A stretch of DNA of 64,000 nt from Leifsonia sp. Root1293 (GCF_001425325.1 NZ_LMEH01000001.1:1640688-1704687); one strand, 5' to 3'; positions 1 through 9,200 are shown, counted from the first letter of the stretch. Notes: a model not told the origin generated them from the sequence alone. Program-made: numbers and translations.

Positions 1-2
1 AG

Positions 3-446
3 CACAGCTCGCTGCAGAAGCAGACCTCGCAGCTGCAGGAACGAGAGCGTCGCCTGGCGGAGCAGATCGCCGCCTTCCGCATCGAGAAGGAGACGATGAA
101 GGCCACCTACAGCGCCTCCGCCGCCCAGGTGCGCGCGAATGAGGCCGTGGCCGGCATCGGCGCGAACATGAACGACGTCGGCGTCAGCCTCGACCGTGCC
201 CGCGATCGCGTCGCCCAGATGCAGGCGCGCGCCCAGGCCACCGACGAGCTCCTGTCGAGCGGCGCCCTGAAAGACCTCACGGCCGCTCCGGATGCCGACA
301 TCGAGCGCCAGCTGGCCGAACTCGCGTCGCGCTCCGACATCGAGCGCCAGCTCAAGGCGATGAAGGGCGACGGAGCCGAAGGCATCCGTGACTCGAAGGA
401 CACCGGGTCGGACGGCTGGCTGAGCATCGGGCAGGCTCCGCAGTAG
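3..446 (+). CDS. PspA/IM30 family protein, C-terminal part (5' end outside window)
   Basis: This is the last 147 residues of a phage-shock-protein A family protein, the membrane-maintenance coiled-coil proteins that coat stressed inner membrane. The reading frame is open from base 3, so the gene starts upstream of the window. The sequence is rich in Glu, Gln, Arg and Ala in heptads. It contains the typical MKATYSASAAQ segment and, further on, the RAQATDELLSSG segment found in the late helices of PspA. The tail after about residue 115 is short, acidic and probably disordered. An internal ATG at 96 is not the true start, because coiled-coil coding continues before it. Family call is by sequence pattern only; neighbours upstream are not visible. 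Confidence 0.85.
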   Translation, partial: HSSLQKQTSQLQERERRLAEQIAAFRIEKETMKATYSASAAQVRANEAVAGIGANMNDVGVSLDRARDRVAQMQARAQATDELLSSGALKDLTAAPDADIERQLAELASRSDIERQLKAMKGDGAEGIRDSKDTGSDGWLSIGQAPQ

Positions 447-464
447 GGCGGTCGCCGAGCCTCA

Positions 465-902
465 TCACCGCAGTCTCGTCAGCGCGTCCTCAGCGGCGAC
501 CCAGCCGAGCATCGCGCACTTCACACGTGCGATGAATTTTGAGGCACCGCTCAGAACCGCGGCGTCGCCGAGCAGCTCCTCGTCGGGCTCGACGGTGCCC
601 CGCGAGCGCATCATGGTGCGGAAGGAGTCGATGCGCGGTTGCAGCTGGGACACCGGAAGCCCGGCAAAGAGCTGGGCGAGCAACGATGCCGACGACTGCG
701 AGATGGCGCATCCGTGCCCCTCCCAGGTGACCGAGGTGAGGGTGCCGTCGTCGGCGACGTTCAGCTGCAGCGTGATCTCGTCGCCGCACGTGGGATTGAG
801 TTGGTGCGATTCGGCCGACGGATGCTCCACGAGGCCGTAGCCGTGGGGACGCTTGGCGTGATCGAGGATGAGCTCCTGGTACAGGCCGGCGAGATCGCTC
901 AT
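465..902 (-). CDS. sufU: SufU-type iron-sulfur cluster assembly protein
   Basis: A NifU-like protein of the SUF system (145 aa) that takes sulfur from the cysteine desulfurase SufS for Fe-S cluster assembly in the cytoplasm. The three expected cysteines are present: C39 in NPTCGD, C65 in GHGCAIS and one near residue 129 in KCAML. D41 next to the first cysteine completes the zinc-site pattern. Its ATG overlaps the sufS stop by four bases (ATGA), so the two are translated together and should be made in equal amounts. No sufBCD genes are next to the pair, so those must lie elsewhere. Confidence 0.93.
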   Translation of the reverse strand: MSDLAGLYQELILDHAKRPHGYGLVEHPSAESHQLNPTCGDEITLQLNVADDGTLTSVTWEGHGCAISQSSASLLAQLFAGLPVSQLQPRIDSFRTMMRSRGTVEPDEELLGDAAVLSGASKFIARVKCAMLGWVAAEDALTRLR

Positions 903-2209
903 CGTGAGCCTCCGAAGAATGCGATGCCGTCGGCGACTCCCGCGAGGAAGGCGTCGACGTCGTCTCGGGTGGAATACAGGTAGCTGCTCGCCCGGGTCGA
1001 CGAGGTGACGCCGAGGCGTCGATGCAGGGGCTGAGCGCAGTGGTGGCCGACGCGCACGGCGATGCCGCGGCTGTCGAGGAACTGGCCCAGGTCGTGCGAG
1101 TGGATGCCGGGGACGTCGATGCTGGCCAAGCCCACCCGTTCGGCGCCGCCGACGGGACCGAGGATCCGCACGCCGTCGATGACGGCGAGGCCGTCGGTCA
1201 GCCGCCGCCCGAGCACGGTCTCGTGTGCCGCGATGCGGTCCATGCCGATCGCCTCGAGATAACGTACCGCCGCTGCGAGTGCGATGGCTTGGGAGACGCG
1301 CTGCGTTCCGGCCTCGAAACGCAGCGGCGCCGGCAGGTACTCGGCCTTCTCCATCGTCACCGTCGTGATCATCGAACCACCGGTGAGGAAGGGAGGAAGG
1401 GCGTCGAGCAGTTCGCGCCGTCCGTAGAGCACGCCGATGCCGGTCGGAGCCAGCATCTTGTGCCCGGAGAACACGGCGAAGTCCACGTCGAGGGCGTGCA
1501 GATCGAGCGCCAGGTGGGGTGCGGACTGGCAGGCGTCGAGCACGACGATGGCGCCTACGGCGTGAGCGCGTGCGACGAGCAGATCGACGGGGCTCACGGT
1601 GCCGAGCACGTTCGACACATGGGTGAATGCCACCACCCTCGTGCGCTCGCCGATCAGATCGTCGAGCTCGTCGAGCCGCAGGGACCCGTCGTCATCGACC
1701 GGGATGAAACGCAGGGTCGCACCCGTGCGGGCCGCCAGCTCCTGCCACGGGATGAGGTTGGCATGGTGCTCGAGTTCGGTCACCAGGATCTCGTCGCCGG
1801 CTCCGATCCGGAAACGCTCGGCGGCTGCTCCCCCGCGTCCGAGGCTCGCGTTCGAGATGGCGTACGCCACCAGGTTGATGCCCTCTGTCGCGTTCGACGT
1901 CCAGACGATCTCCTCGGCGGACGCCCCGACGAAGCCGGCCACGATCTCGCGGGCCTCCTCGAAATCCTCTGTGGCGAGGGCGGCGAGGGTGTGGGCACCA
2001 CGGTGCACGGCGGAGTTGCGATTCTCGTAGTAGTCGCGTTCGGCATCCAGGACCACTCGTGGCTTCTGAGAGGTCGCCCCGGAATCGAGGTACACGAGCG
2101 GGTGCCCGTTCACCGATTGCGCGAGCACGGGGAAGTCTCCGCGCAAAGCAGCGACCTCGTCGGTGCTGAGGGGGGCTGGTGAGGTCGTGCTGGTGACGCT
2201 GATCGACAT
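899..2209 (-). CDS. sufS: SufS cysteine desulfurase
   Basis: A PLP-dependent class V aminotransferase-fold enzyme (436 aa) that removes sulfur from L-cysteine and passes it to SufU. The PLP lysine is K251 in SGHKMLAPTGIG. The catalytic cysteine is C391 in VGHHCAQPLH, with the short loop typical of group II (SufS) enzymes. The N-terminal segment PLVYLDSGATSQKP is the family signature. It is the first gene of the sufS-sufU pair. The likely -10 TAGGCT lies about 40 bases upstream on the minus strand, in the 126-base gap shared with the divergent HAD gene. Confidence 0.95.
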   Translation of the reverse strand: MSISVTSTTSPAPLSTDEVAALRGDFPVLAQSVNGHPLVYLDSGATSQKPRVVLDAERDYYENRNSAVHRGAHTLAALATEDFEEAREIVAGFVGASAEEIVWTSNATEGINLVAYAISNASLGRGGAAAERFRIGAGDEILVTELEHHANLIPWQELAARTGATLRFIPVDDDGSLRLDELDDLIGERTRVVAFTHVSNVLGTVSPVDLLVARAHAVGAIVVLDACQSAPHLALDLHALDVDFAVFSGHKMLAPTGIGVLYGRRELLDALPPFLTGGSMITTVTMEKAEYLPAPLRFEAGTQRVSQAIALAAAVRYLEAIGMDRIAAHETVLGRRLTDGLAVIDGVRILGPVGGAERVGLASIDVPGIHSHDLGQFLDSRGIAVRVGHHCAQPLHRRLGVTSSTRASSYLYSTRDDVDAFLAGVADGIAFFGGSR

Positions 2210-2283
2210 GGGGTGGCTGGGCGCTTCCTGTTGGGGTGCCCCTCAAGCCTAAGACGCCCGGCCGCCCCACCGGGCGATGGGGA

Positions 2284-2289
2284 TAGCCT
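2284..2289 (+). promoter_or_regulatory. -10 hexamer TAGCCT for the HAD phosphatase gene
   Basis: TAGCCT lies 46 bases before the ATG of the HAD gene. It fits the TAGNNT -10 shape that recurs before genes across this window. Here it predicts a leader of about 40 bases, with an AGAGGA ribosome site. No good -35 is seen. Confidence 0.4.
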
Positions 2290-2335
2290 GAAAGAGAGAG
2301 CCGCCGGCGTTCGCGGCGCAGAGAGGATGTGAGCC

Positions 2336-3001
2336 ATGACCCAGACAACGATCGCAGTGCTCTTCGACATCGACGGCACCCTCGTCGACTCCAACTACCT
2401 GCACGTCGAGGCGTGGCAGCGCGCATTCCAGGAGATGGGAACGGATGTCGACGCCTGGCGCATCCACCGGTCCATCGGACAGGACGGCGACGAGCTCATC
2501 ACGTCTCTCGTCGGCGAACAGGAGGACGCCTGGACGTCGAAGGCGTCAGAGCTCAACTCCACGTACTACATGGAGCTCACGCCACGTCTGCGCATCTTCG
2601 ACGGAGCACGAGAGCTGCTGCGCACTCTGGCGGAGCGCGGCGTCACCGTCGTGCTCGCGACCTCGGCTCCGCAGGATGAGCTCGACGTGCTGTTGCGCGT
2701 GATCGACTCCGACGATGTCATCCACGCCACCACGAACGCCGACGATGTCGACACGGCGAAGCCCGAACCCGACATCGTGCGCATCGCACTCTCCCGTGCC
2801 GGCGTCGACGCCGATCACGCCGTCTTCATCGGTGATTCCGTCTGGGACATGAAGGCGGCCCTGCGCGCAGGAGTGACGCCGTACGGCGTGCTGTCTGGCG
2901 GCATCTCCGGGGAGCTGCTGACGGATGCCGGAGCCCGGGCAGTCTTCGACGACCCGGCCGACCTGCTCGATCGACTCGACGAGATCGCCCTGCTCGGCTG
3001 A
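2336..3001 (+). CDS. HAD-superfamily phosphatase (beta-phosphoglucomutase-like subgroup)
   Basis: A 221-aa haloacid-dehalogenase hydrolase, probably acting on a small phosphorylated metabolite. All four HAD motifs are visible: the nucleophile motif DIDGTLVD at residues 10-17, a Ser/Thr motif in VVLATSAPQ, a lysine in TAKPEPD, and the acidic motif FIGDSVWDMKAA. The helical cap inserted after motif I (about residues 18-85) is of the small C1 type seen in phosphoglycolate phosphatase and beta-phosphoglucomutase. The substrate cannot be told from sequence. It stands alone, divergent from sufS. Confidence 0.88.
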   Translation: MTQTTIAVLFDIDGTLVDSNYLHVEAWQRAFQEMGTDVDAWRIHRSIGQDGDELITSLVGEQEDAWTSKASELNSTYYMELTPRLRIFDGARELLRTLAERGVTVVLATSAPQDELDVLLRVIDSDDVIHATTNADDVDTAKPEPDIVRIALSRAGVDADHAVFIGDSVWDMKAALRAGVTPYGVLSGGISGELLTDAGARAVFDDPADLLDRLDEIALLG

Positions 3002-3077
3002 CGGGACCCTGCAGCGCATCCAGCGTGCGCGGCCGCGCGCCGCATTGTGGACCCTGCGGCCGCCATCGGCAAGCACC

Positions 3078-3105
3078 TTGTCGCTCGCCGAGGACTGCGT
3101 AGCGT
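3078..3105 (+). promoter_or_regulatory. Promoter of a probably leaderless gene (TTGTCG-N16-TAGCGT)
   Basis: TTGTCG (3078-3083) and TAGCGT (3100-3105) are 16 bases apart. The ATG of the next gene begins six bases after the -10, so transcription should start at or next to the A of ATG. There is no Shine-Dalgarno sequence before this start, which fits a leaderless mRNA. Confidence 0.55.
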
Positions 3106-3111
3106 CGAACC

Positions 3112-4068
3112 ATGAAGATCGGATACAAGCTCGCGGCCGAGGCGTTCGGCCCTCAGGAACTCGTACGTCAGGCCGTGCGTGCCGAACAGGCAGGTTTCGA
3201 CTTCGTCGAGATCAGCGACCACTTCCATCCGTGGGTCGAGGCCCAGGGCCACTCCCCCTTCGCGTGGAATGTGCTCAGTGTCATCGCCGCGAAGACCACG
3301 ACGCTCAATTTCGCCACCGGTGTCACCTGCCCCAGCGTGCGCTATCACCCGGCGATCATCGCTCAGGCCGCTGCGACCCTGGCCCTGCTCTCGGACGGGC
3401 GTTTCACGTTGGGCGTCGGCGCGGGCGAGCGGTTGAACGAGCACATCGTCGGTCGCGGTTTCCCGGGGATCCACGAGCGGCACGCCATGTTCGACGAAGC
3501 GCTCGACATCATCCGCCTGCTCTGGCAGGGCGGATACCAGAACTACGACGGCAGGTACCTCAAGCTCGAGGACGCTCGCATCTTCGATCTGCCCGAGGTG
3601 CCGCCGACGCTGGCAGTGGCGGTGAGCGGCCCCGCTTCCGTGGCCCTGGCCGCCGAACACGGCGACGGTCTCTTCGCCGTCGAACCGAAGAGCGACCTGG
3701 TGTCCGGCTACCGCGACGCCGGTGGCACGGGGCCGCTCTACTGCGAGGCGCCGCTCGCCTGGGCGCCGAGCGAGGAGGCGGCCATTGAAGCGGCCCTCGA
3801 GACGAATGCCTGGTCGCTCTCCGGCTGGAAGGTGATGTCCGAGCTGCCGAACCCGGTGAACTTCGAGGCTGCATCCACCACGGTGCGCGCGGACGACATT
3901 CGCGAGCAGTTCGCCTGCGGCCCCGACGTGGAGCGGCATCTCGAGGTCATCGGCCAGTTCACCGATGCAGGATTCGATCACATCGCCCTGATGAACAGCG
4001 GGCCCGACGTCGACGGCTTCTTCGACTTCTTCCAGCGGGAGCTGCGGCCCCGCCTCGCCACGGAGTGA
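3112..4068 (+). CDS. LLM-class (F420-dependent type) oxidoreductase
   Basis: A 318-aa luciferase-like TIM-barrel oxidoreductase of the subgroup near F420-dependent glucose-6-phosphate dehydrogenase. Visible family features are the N-terminal GYKLAAEAFGPQELV, VEISDHFHPW after strand 2, the TGVTCPSVRYHPAIIAQ segment and the LGVGAGERLNEH loop, which is normally at the cofactor phosphate. F420 use is inferred from the subgroup; FMN cannot be excluded. The gene is monocistronic and probably leaderless. Confidence 0.88.
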   Translation: MKIGYKLAAEAFGPQELVRQAVRAEQAGFDFVEISDHFHPWVEAQGHSPFAWNVLSVIAAKTTTLNFATGVTCPSVRYHPAIIAQAAATLALLSDGRFTLGVGAGERLNEHIVGRGFPGIHERHAMFDEALDIIRLLWQGGYQNYDGRYLKLEDARIFDLPEVPPTLAVAVSGPASVALAAEHGDGLFAVEPKSDLVSGYRDAGGTGPLYCEAPLAWAPSEEAAIEAALETNAWSLSGWKVMSELPNPVNFEAASTTVRADDIREQFACGPDVERHLEVIGQFTDAGFDHIALMNSGPDVDGFFDFFQRELRPRLATE

Positions 4069-4134
4069 GGGTCGTCTCGGCTACGCTCGGGCGTCGAGAA
4101 CGAGCATCGACAACCTGACGAATACGGAGTTCCA

Positions 4135-4650
4135 GTGGCGGATCCCATCACCACCGACGTCCAACCGCATGACGGTCGAGACGAGACGGCGACCGAGCGG
4201 TCGGATCGCAACTGGAACGAACTGCTTCAGGAGTTCCGCGTGCTCCAGACCGGCACCCAGATCCTCGCCGGCTTCCTGCTCACGCTGCCGTTCCAGTCCC
4301 GCTTCGACGAGCTCAGTTCCTTCGACGTCGGCGTCTACCTGACACTGGTGGTCGGTGCGGTGCTGTTGACCATGCTTGCCCTCACACCGGTGAGCATCCA
4401 CCGACTGCTCTTCCGCCGGCACGCCAAGCCGGTGCTCGTGAACGCCGGCAACCGCATCCTGCTCGCCTGCCTGGCCGCCAGCTCGCTGCTGTTCGCCGGG
4501 ATCGTGCTCTTCCTCTTCGACTTCCTCCTGGCCGCCCCCGCCGGGTGGATCGCCGGTGGGGTCGTCATCGTGGTGGCGCTGGGCCTCTGGGTGGCGCTTC
4601 CCTTGTCGCTCCGACGGCACGGCGGTGCCGACGGCGGCGCTGGCGCCTAG
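4135..4650 (+). CDS. Small integral membrane protein (DUF6328-like)
   Basis: A 171-aa protein with a charged N-terminal 40 residues and four hydrophobic helices (about residues 43-60, 66-85, 105-125 and 135-155). The pattern, including NWNELLQEFRVLQTGTQIL just before the first helix, matches the actinobacterial DUF6328 family as I recall it; function unknown. The start is GTG at 4135, chosen because GGAG lies six bases upstream and the first methionine codon inside would remove the conserved N-terminal segment. Confidence 0.8.
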   Translation: MADPITTDVQPHDGRDETATERSDRNWNELLQEFRVLQTGTQILAGFLLTLPFQSRFDELSSFDVGVYLTLVVGAVLLTMLALTPVSIHRLLFRRHAKPVLVNAGNRILLACLAASSLLFAGIVLFLFDFLLAAPAGWIAGGVVIVVALGLWVALPLSLRRHGGADGGAGA

Positions 4651-4764
4651 GGCGTGCCTGACCTGGCGAACAGAGGGTCCGGCAACCGAGCCGGCTGGGG
4701 TGCCACAGGCACGTATTAGCATCCCTTACCAAGCACAGGTCCCTCCGATCGAAAGCGAGCACCC

Positions 4765-5364
4765 ATGGCCGACGTCGTCCTCTTCCACCATGCGCAGGGC
4801 CTCACAGCGGGAGTCGCCGCATTCGCAGAACAGCTGACCGCAGCCGGACACACGGTCACCGCCCCCGATCTCTATTCCGGGCACACCTTCGACACCCTCG
4901 ACGAGGGACTGGCGTACGCGCGCGAGGTCGGCTTCGAGAAGCTGCTCGATGACGGTGTCGCCGCGGGAGAGTCCATTGGCGGCGAGCCCGTCTACCTCGG
5001 CTTCTCCCTGGGAGTGCTTCCGGCACAGAAACTCGCGCAGACCAGGCCGGAGGCGCGCGGCGCCGTGCTCCTGCACTCCTTCGTGCCGGTCTCCGAATTC
5101 GGCGAGGCGTGGCCTGATGAGGTGCCCGTGCAGGTGCACGCCATGGATGCAGACACCTTCTTCGTCGACGACGGCGATCTGGATGCTGCGCGCGACCTGC
5201 TGGCCACGACCGCGCGCGCTCAGCTGTTCCTCTATCCGGGCGACGCCCACCTCTTCGCGGACTCGTCGTTGCCCGACTACGACGAAGTAGCGGCGGCACT
5301 CCTCACCCGCCGCGTTCTCGAATTCCTCGCCGGGGTCGACGGCGGCACGAAGCCGTCGTCCTAG
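4765..5364 (+). CDS. Dienelactone hydrolase-family alpha/beta hydrolase
   Basis: A 199-aa compact alpha/beta hydrolase of the dienelactone hydrolase family. The nucleophile elbow is GFSLG (about residue 76), with serine where classic dienelactone hydrolases use cysteine. The late histidine is in PGDAHLF and the acid is probably in the MDADTFF segment. The natural substrate is unknown. A TAGCAT -10-like box at about 4714 suggests a leader of some 45 bases. The gene ends convergently with, and overlaps by four bases, the SDR gene on the other strand. Confidence 0.87.
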   Translation: MADVVLFHHAQGLTAGVAAFAEQLTAAGHTVTAPDLYSGHTFDTLDEGLAYAREVGFEKLLDDGVAAGESIGGEPVYLGFSLGVLPAQKLAQTRPEARGAVLLHSFVPVSEFGEAWPDEVPVQVHAMDADTFFVDDGDLDAARDLLATTARAQLFLYPGDAHLFADSSLPDYDEVAAALLTRRVLEFLAGVDGGTKPSS

Positions 5365-6161
5365 ATGGTCGCGACGGACCCGGAGTCGACCCTGTAGTTG
5401 GATCCGGTGACGAAGGATGCGGCATCCGAGCACAGGAAGACCACGACGTTGGCGACCTCCTCCGGTTCGCCGCGACGACCGAGCTCCATGAACGGGCGCT
5501 CCTCCGAGAGGAAGGAAGCGATCGCCTCCTTCTGCGTCACCCCGAGTTCCTCGGCCCGCTTCGCCATCATGGCATCCGTCATGGGTGTGCGGATGAACGC
5601 CGGCGAGACCGCGTTGACGAGCAATCCCTCTGAGGCATAGCTGCGCGACAGTCCCTTCGACAGCGCGAGGATCCCGGCCTTGGCAGCGCAGTACGGCAGT
5701 TCGTCGTCGTAGGGTTGAACCGCATCCTCGGACGCGAGGAAGACGATGCGACCCCAGCCACCCGTGCGCAGGTCGGGCAGGAACTCGCGCACGACGCGCA
5801 CCGGCCCGATCAGGTCGGTCTCGATGGTCTTCGTCCACCCCTCGTCGGTGATCTCGTGGAACAGTCCCTGGGCTCCCGTGACTCCGGCGGACTGGACGAG
5901 GATGTCGATGCGTCCGACGGCATCCCTCACCCTCGAATGCAACTCGGAGAGGGAATCGACACTGGTGATGTCGGCCGCGAAGGCGTGCACAGCGTCGCCG
6001 TCGGCCCGGAGCTTCGTGGCGGCCTTCTCGAGCGCCTTCTCGTCGAGGTCCGTGATGACGACGGTCGCTCCTTCCGCCAGCAGCCTGCGCGCCGTGTGCC
6101 ATCCGATCCCGGAGTCCCCTCCGGTGACCAGCGCCACCTTTCCCGCGATCCCGAGATCCAT
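5361..6161 (-). CDS. SDR-family NAD(P)-dependent oxidoreductase
   Basis: A classical short-chain dehydrogenase (266 aa). The cofactor motif TGGDSGIG is at residues 14-21 and the NAG-like motif appears as QSAG. The catalytic serine is in VFLASED, and the Tyr/Lys pair is YCAAK (Y-x-x-x-K). The C-terminus FVTGSNYRVDSGSVATI closes the fold in the usual way. The adenosine-site acidic residue in DLDEK suggests NAD rather than NADP. It lies 16 bases downstream of the GH15 gene on the same strand and may be co-transcribed with it. Confidence 0.92.
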   Translation of the reverse strand: MDLGIAGKVALVTGGDSGIGWHTARRLLAEGATVVITDLDEKALEKAATKLRADGDAVHAFAADITSVDSLSELHSRVRDAVGRIDILVQSAGVTGAQGLFHEITDEGWTKTIETDLIGPVRVVREFLPDLRTGGWGRIVFLASEDAVQPYDDELPYCAAKAGILALSKGLSRSYASEGLLVNAVSPAFIRTPMTDAMMAKRAEELGVTQKEAIASFLSEERPFMELGRRGEPEEVANVVVFLCSDAASFVTGSNYRVDSGSVATI

Positions 6162-6177
6162 GTGACAGCTCCTCTCC

Positions 6178-7989
6178 TCACGCCGCCGAGGGCGCGTCGT
6201 TCTCCCGTGCCTGGTTGATGGCGTTCACGGCGTTGATGAGCGCCAGATGACTCAACGCCTGGGGCAGATTTCCCCAGAACCGACCGTCGGCCGGGTCGAT
6301 CATCTCGGCGTACAACCCAACGTCGTTGGCGAGATCGATCAGCTCGTCCACCAACGTCTCGGCGTCGTCGGGACTGCCCGTGGCTGCCAGTGCTTCGGCC
6401 AGCCAGAAGGCGCAGGCGACGAATGTCGACTCCTCATCCTCGGCACCGCTGTAGCGGTAGAGCAGCGGACCAGCCGCCAGTTCCTCCCTGATGGCGGCGA
6501 TCGTCGCGGTCATGCGCTCGGGCGGTCCGAAGTCCGCCCCTGCATGGATGAGGATCGCCGCGTCGAGCTTCGTCGATCCCGGATGCATGACGTAGCTCGA
6601 GCGCTTCTCCGACCAGCAGTTCTCGGCGATCCACTCCTCGATGAGCTCCCTGTTGCGTCGCCACCCGGCGAGATCGGCTTCGGCCGGCGAGATCTGGCCG
6701 ATGTCGGCCAGGTGACACGCGTCGGTGATGGCCCGCCAGCACCCGACCTTGCTGGCGAGATAGTGCCGTCGGCGCGGAAGCTCCCACATTCCGGAGTCCT
6801 TCTTCTGCCACGACCTGCAGGCTCTCTCGGTGAAGGCGCAGAGCAGTTCGGCCGTGTTGGCGTCGAGGATGTTGCCGGCGTCGACGTACTGGCGCATGAT
6901 GCCGATCACGTCGGCGTAGACGCCGAGCTGCAGCTGGCCGGCAGCGGGGTTGCCCGCACGCACGGGACCGATTCCGCGCCATCCGGCTGCCTCGAGCAGG
7001 CGCGGCCGACCCGGAACGTCGCCGCTCAGGCCGAAGAAGACGTGCAGTTCCTCGCCGTGCCTCTTGAGGGTGTCCAGCGCCCACGACACCGCGGCGTGGG
7101 TCTCCTCTCGCAACCCGAAGTGCACGAGTGCACCGACGGTGTAGGCCAGGTCGCGCATCCAGGCGAATCTGTAGTCGTAGTTCTTGTGCCCTTCAGGGTT
7201 CTCCGGCAGCCCCGTGGTGGCAGCAGCGGCGATGGCACCGGTCGGGCTGAAGATCAGCAGCTTGAGGGCGAGGGCGCTGCGCTGAACCGCGTCGGCCCAG
7301 GGGCCGTCGTAGCTGAACACGCGCGACCAGGCCTGCCAGCTCTCGATGGTGCGGTCGATGCCGGTGTCGACGATGAGCGGGTCGGGTACGTGCACGGGCT
7401 CGTCGTCCGTGGCGCAGAGCACGATGAGGTGGCGTGTTCCCGGTTCGGTCGTGAAACGGCCCCTGAAGCCCGGTTCCGAGGTTGCTGCACCTTCCGGCCC
7501 GTGCTCCGATCCGACGAGGATGAGGTTGACGTCGTCTGCGCTCAGCACCGGGCCGTGGAGCGTCTCGCGTCGCGTCACGACCGGGCTCCCGCCGATGATG
7601 TTTCCCGGGCGCACCTCCCAAGCCATCTCGACAGCACCCCGCACACCGTCGATGCGACGGGCGAGTTCGCTCCACGGAAGTCGCCCGGCCACGCCGGTGA
7701 CCAGGGCGTCGGTGACGACCACCTCCCCGGACTCCGTCACGAACCGGGTCTCCAGCACGTTGGTTCCGGCGATGTAGGCGCGGTGCGACTCGAACGGGTC
7801 GACGGGGCGGAGCGTCATGCGCCCGCCCCTCTCCGCGTCGATGAGGCCGGCGAAGAGCGGATCACTGTGCAGAGACGGCATCGGCAGCCAGTCGATGGCG
7901 CCGTCGGAGGCGACGAGGGCGACGGTGCGCCCGTCACCGATGGCCGCGTAGTCCCGCAGGTCCGTATAGTCGTCGACGTCGCGCACCAT
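6178..7989 (-). CDS. Glycoside hydrolase family 15 protein (glucoamylase/trehalase-like)
   Basis: A 603-aa GH15 protein with an N-terminal beta-sandwich domain (about 1-230) and a C-terminal (alpha/alpha)6 barrel. Barrel landmarks include NYDYRFAWMRDLAYTV, the GMWELPRRRHYLASKVGCW region with the likely general acid Glu, and ESTFVACAFWLAEAL. Actinobacterial members act on alpha-glucans, trehalose or related glucosides; which one cannot be said. Start: ATG at 7989, not the GTG at 7998. TAGCGT (minus strand, 7997-8002) ends seven bases before 7989, so a transcript starting there would be nearly leaderless and would exclude the GTG. No signal peptide. Confidence 0.92.
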   Translation of the reverse strand: MVRDVDDYTDLRDYAAIGDGRTVALVASDGAIDWLPMPSLHSDPLFAGLIDAERGGRMTLRPVDPFESHRAYIAGTNVLETRFVTESGEVVVTDALVTGVAGRLPWSELARRIDGVRGAVEMAWEVRPGNIIGGSPVVTRRETLHGPVLSADDVNLILVGSEHGPEGAATSEPGFRGRFTTEPGTRHLIVLCATDDEPVHVPDPLIVDTGIDRTIESWQAWSRVFSYDGPWADAVQRSALALKLLIFSPTGAIAAAATTGLPENPEGHKNYDYRFAWMRDLAYTVGALVHFGLREETHAAVSWALDTLKRHGEELHVFFGLSGDVPGRPRLLEAAGWRGIGPVRAGNPAAGQLQLGVYADVIGIMRQYVDAGNILDANTAELLCAFTERACRSWQKKDSGMWELPRRRHYLASKVGCWRAITDACHLADIGQISPAEADLAGWRRNRELIEEWIAENCWSEKRSSYVMHPGSTKLDAAILIHAGADFGPPERMTATIAAIREELAAGPLLYRYSGAEDEESTFVACAFWLAEALAATGSPDDAETLVDELIDLANDVGLYAEMIDPADGRFWGNLPQALSHLALINAVNAINQARENDAPSAA

Positions 7990-8068
7990 TCTCCTCACGC
8001 TAGGCGCGCCCGGGTCCAGGAAGTAGGGGTGGCGGAATCGGTCGTCTCATGCCACTCTTCCGCCGCGC

Positions 8069-9124
8069 TCAGCGGTCCGCGGAGCTGCTCTCGCGGATGC
8101 GACGGCCTTCCTCGACGTCCTGCTTCTCCTTCTCGGCCGCCTTGTCGCTCTTGGTCGTGTCACGAGGCGGCAGCTTGATGTCCTTCTCGGCCTCGATCCC
8201 GGCCTGCAACTGGCGCCCGCGTTCGAGCTCGGCATCCAACTCCGCTCCGAACAGCAGGGCGAGGTTCGCGATCCAGAGCCAGAGCAGGAAGACGATGATG
8301 CCGGCGAATGAGCCGTAAGTGCGGTCGTAGTTAGAGAAGTTCGCCACGTAGAGCCCGAAGCCGACGGATGCGAGGACGAGGACCACGAGAGCGACCGCCG
8401 CCCCGATGCTCATCCACCGGAACTTCGGCTGCTTCGCATTGGGAGTGGCGTAGTACAGCACGGCGATGATGAGGATCACGGCAAGCGCCAGGATCGGCCA
8501 CTTCGCGATCGACCAGGTCACCTTGAGAGCCGCCCCGAGTCCGAGCGCATCTCCCACGGTGTCGATGACGGGGCCCGACATGACGAGCACGACCGCTATG
8601 ACGAGGATCAGCACGATCGCGATGATGGTGACGAGGAGCTGCATGGGGCGGAGCTTCCAGAACGGACGACCCTCCTCGATCTCGTAGATGCGGTTCATGG
8701 CTCGGCTGAAGGCGCCGACGTAGCCGGACGCCGACCAGATCGCCAGCACGATGCCGCTGACGAGAGCGAACCCGGCGGCAGGCGACGAGGCGAACTGCTC
8801 CAGGGGTTCACGGATGACGTCGACCGTCGAGCCTGGCGCGACGTCGGTGACGATCTCGAGCAGCGCATCGACGGCCTTCTGGCCCTGCCCGAACACGCCG
8901 AGCAGCGAGGTCAAGGCGAGCAGTGCCGGGAACAAGGAGAGCACCGCGTAGTAGGTGAGGGATGCCGCGATGTCGAAGCACTGGTCGGAGGTGAACTCCC
9001 GGAGCGTCTTCTTCAGCACGTAGCCCCAGGATCTCTTGGTCACCTCGGTGGGCGAATCGGGCTTGCGCTCGTCGTCGGGCGCTGGTGCCGTGGCCGCTTT
9101 CTCACTGGATCGTTCTGGGGACAT
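8069..9124 (-). CDS. YihY/BrkB-family membrane protein
   Basis: A 351-aa inner-membrane protein of the YihY/virulence factor BrkB family (once misnamed ribonuclease BN). The conserved start of the domain, DIAASLTYYAVLSLFPALLAL, is at about residue 50, followed by five more hydrophobic helices up to about residue 300. Both termini are charged: an N-terminal segment of some 40 residues and a Lys/Glu-rich C-terminal tail of about 50 residues. Function is not established for the family. It lies 76 bases downstream of the DUF3618 gene on the same strand and may belong to that membrane-stress cluster. Confidence 0.92.
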   Translation of the reverse strand: MSPERSSEKAATAPAPDDERKPDSPTEVTKRSWGYVLKKTLREFTSDQCFDIAASLTYYAVLSLFPALLALTSLLGVFGQGQKAVDALLEIVTDVAPGSTVDVIREPLEQFASSPAAGFALVSGIVLAIWSASGYVGAFSRAMNRIYEIEEGRPFWKLRPMQLLVTIIAIVLILVIAVVLVMSGPVIDTVGDALGLGAALKVTWSIAKWPILALAVILIIAVLYYATPNAKQPKFRWMSIGAAVALVVLVLASVGFGLYVANFSNYDRTYGSFAGIIVFLLWLWIANLALLFGAELDAELERGRQLQAGIEAEKDIKLPPRDTTKSDKAAEKEKQDVEEGRRIRESSSADR

Positions 9125-9200
9125 CGGTGATTCTCACTTCTTCTGGAAACGACGTCGAGCGCCGGCCCCGGTGGGGCGCCGACGCTCGACGAAGGTGTTG

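Noticed and set aside
1022-2182. Long open frame on the plus strand opposite sufS
   Set aside because: It is a shadow frame: the minus-strand SufS has all catalytic motifs, while the plus-strand translation has none. The same holds for the other long open frames opposite real genes (for example 6247-8178, 25675-28836, 32833-34623, 60533-61918).
2255-2276. CGCCCGG...CCGGGCG inverted repeat between sufS and the HAD gene
   Set aside because: It lies between divergent genes, so a terminator is unlikely, and it is a GC-only repeat of the kind expected by chance in this DNA.
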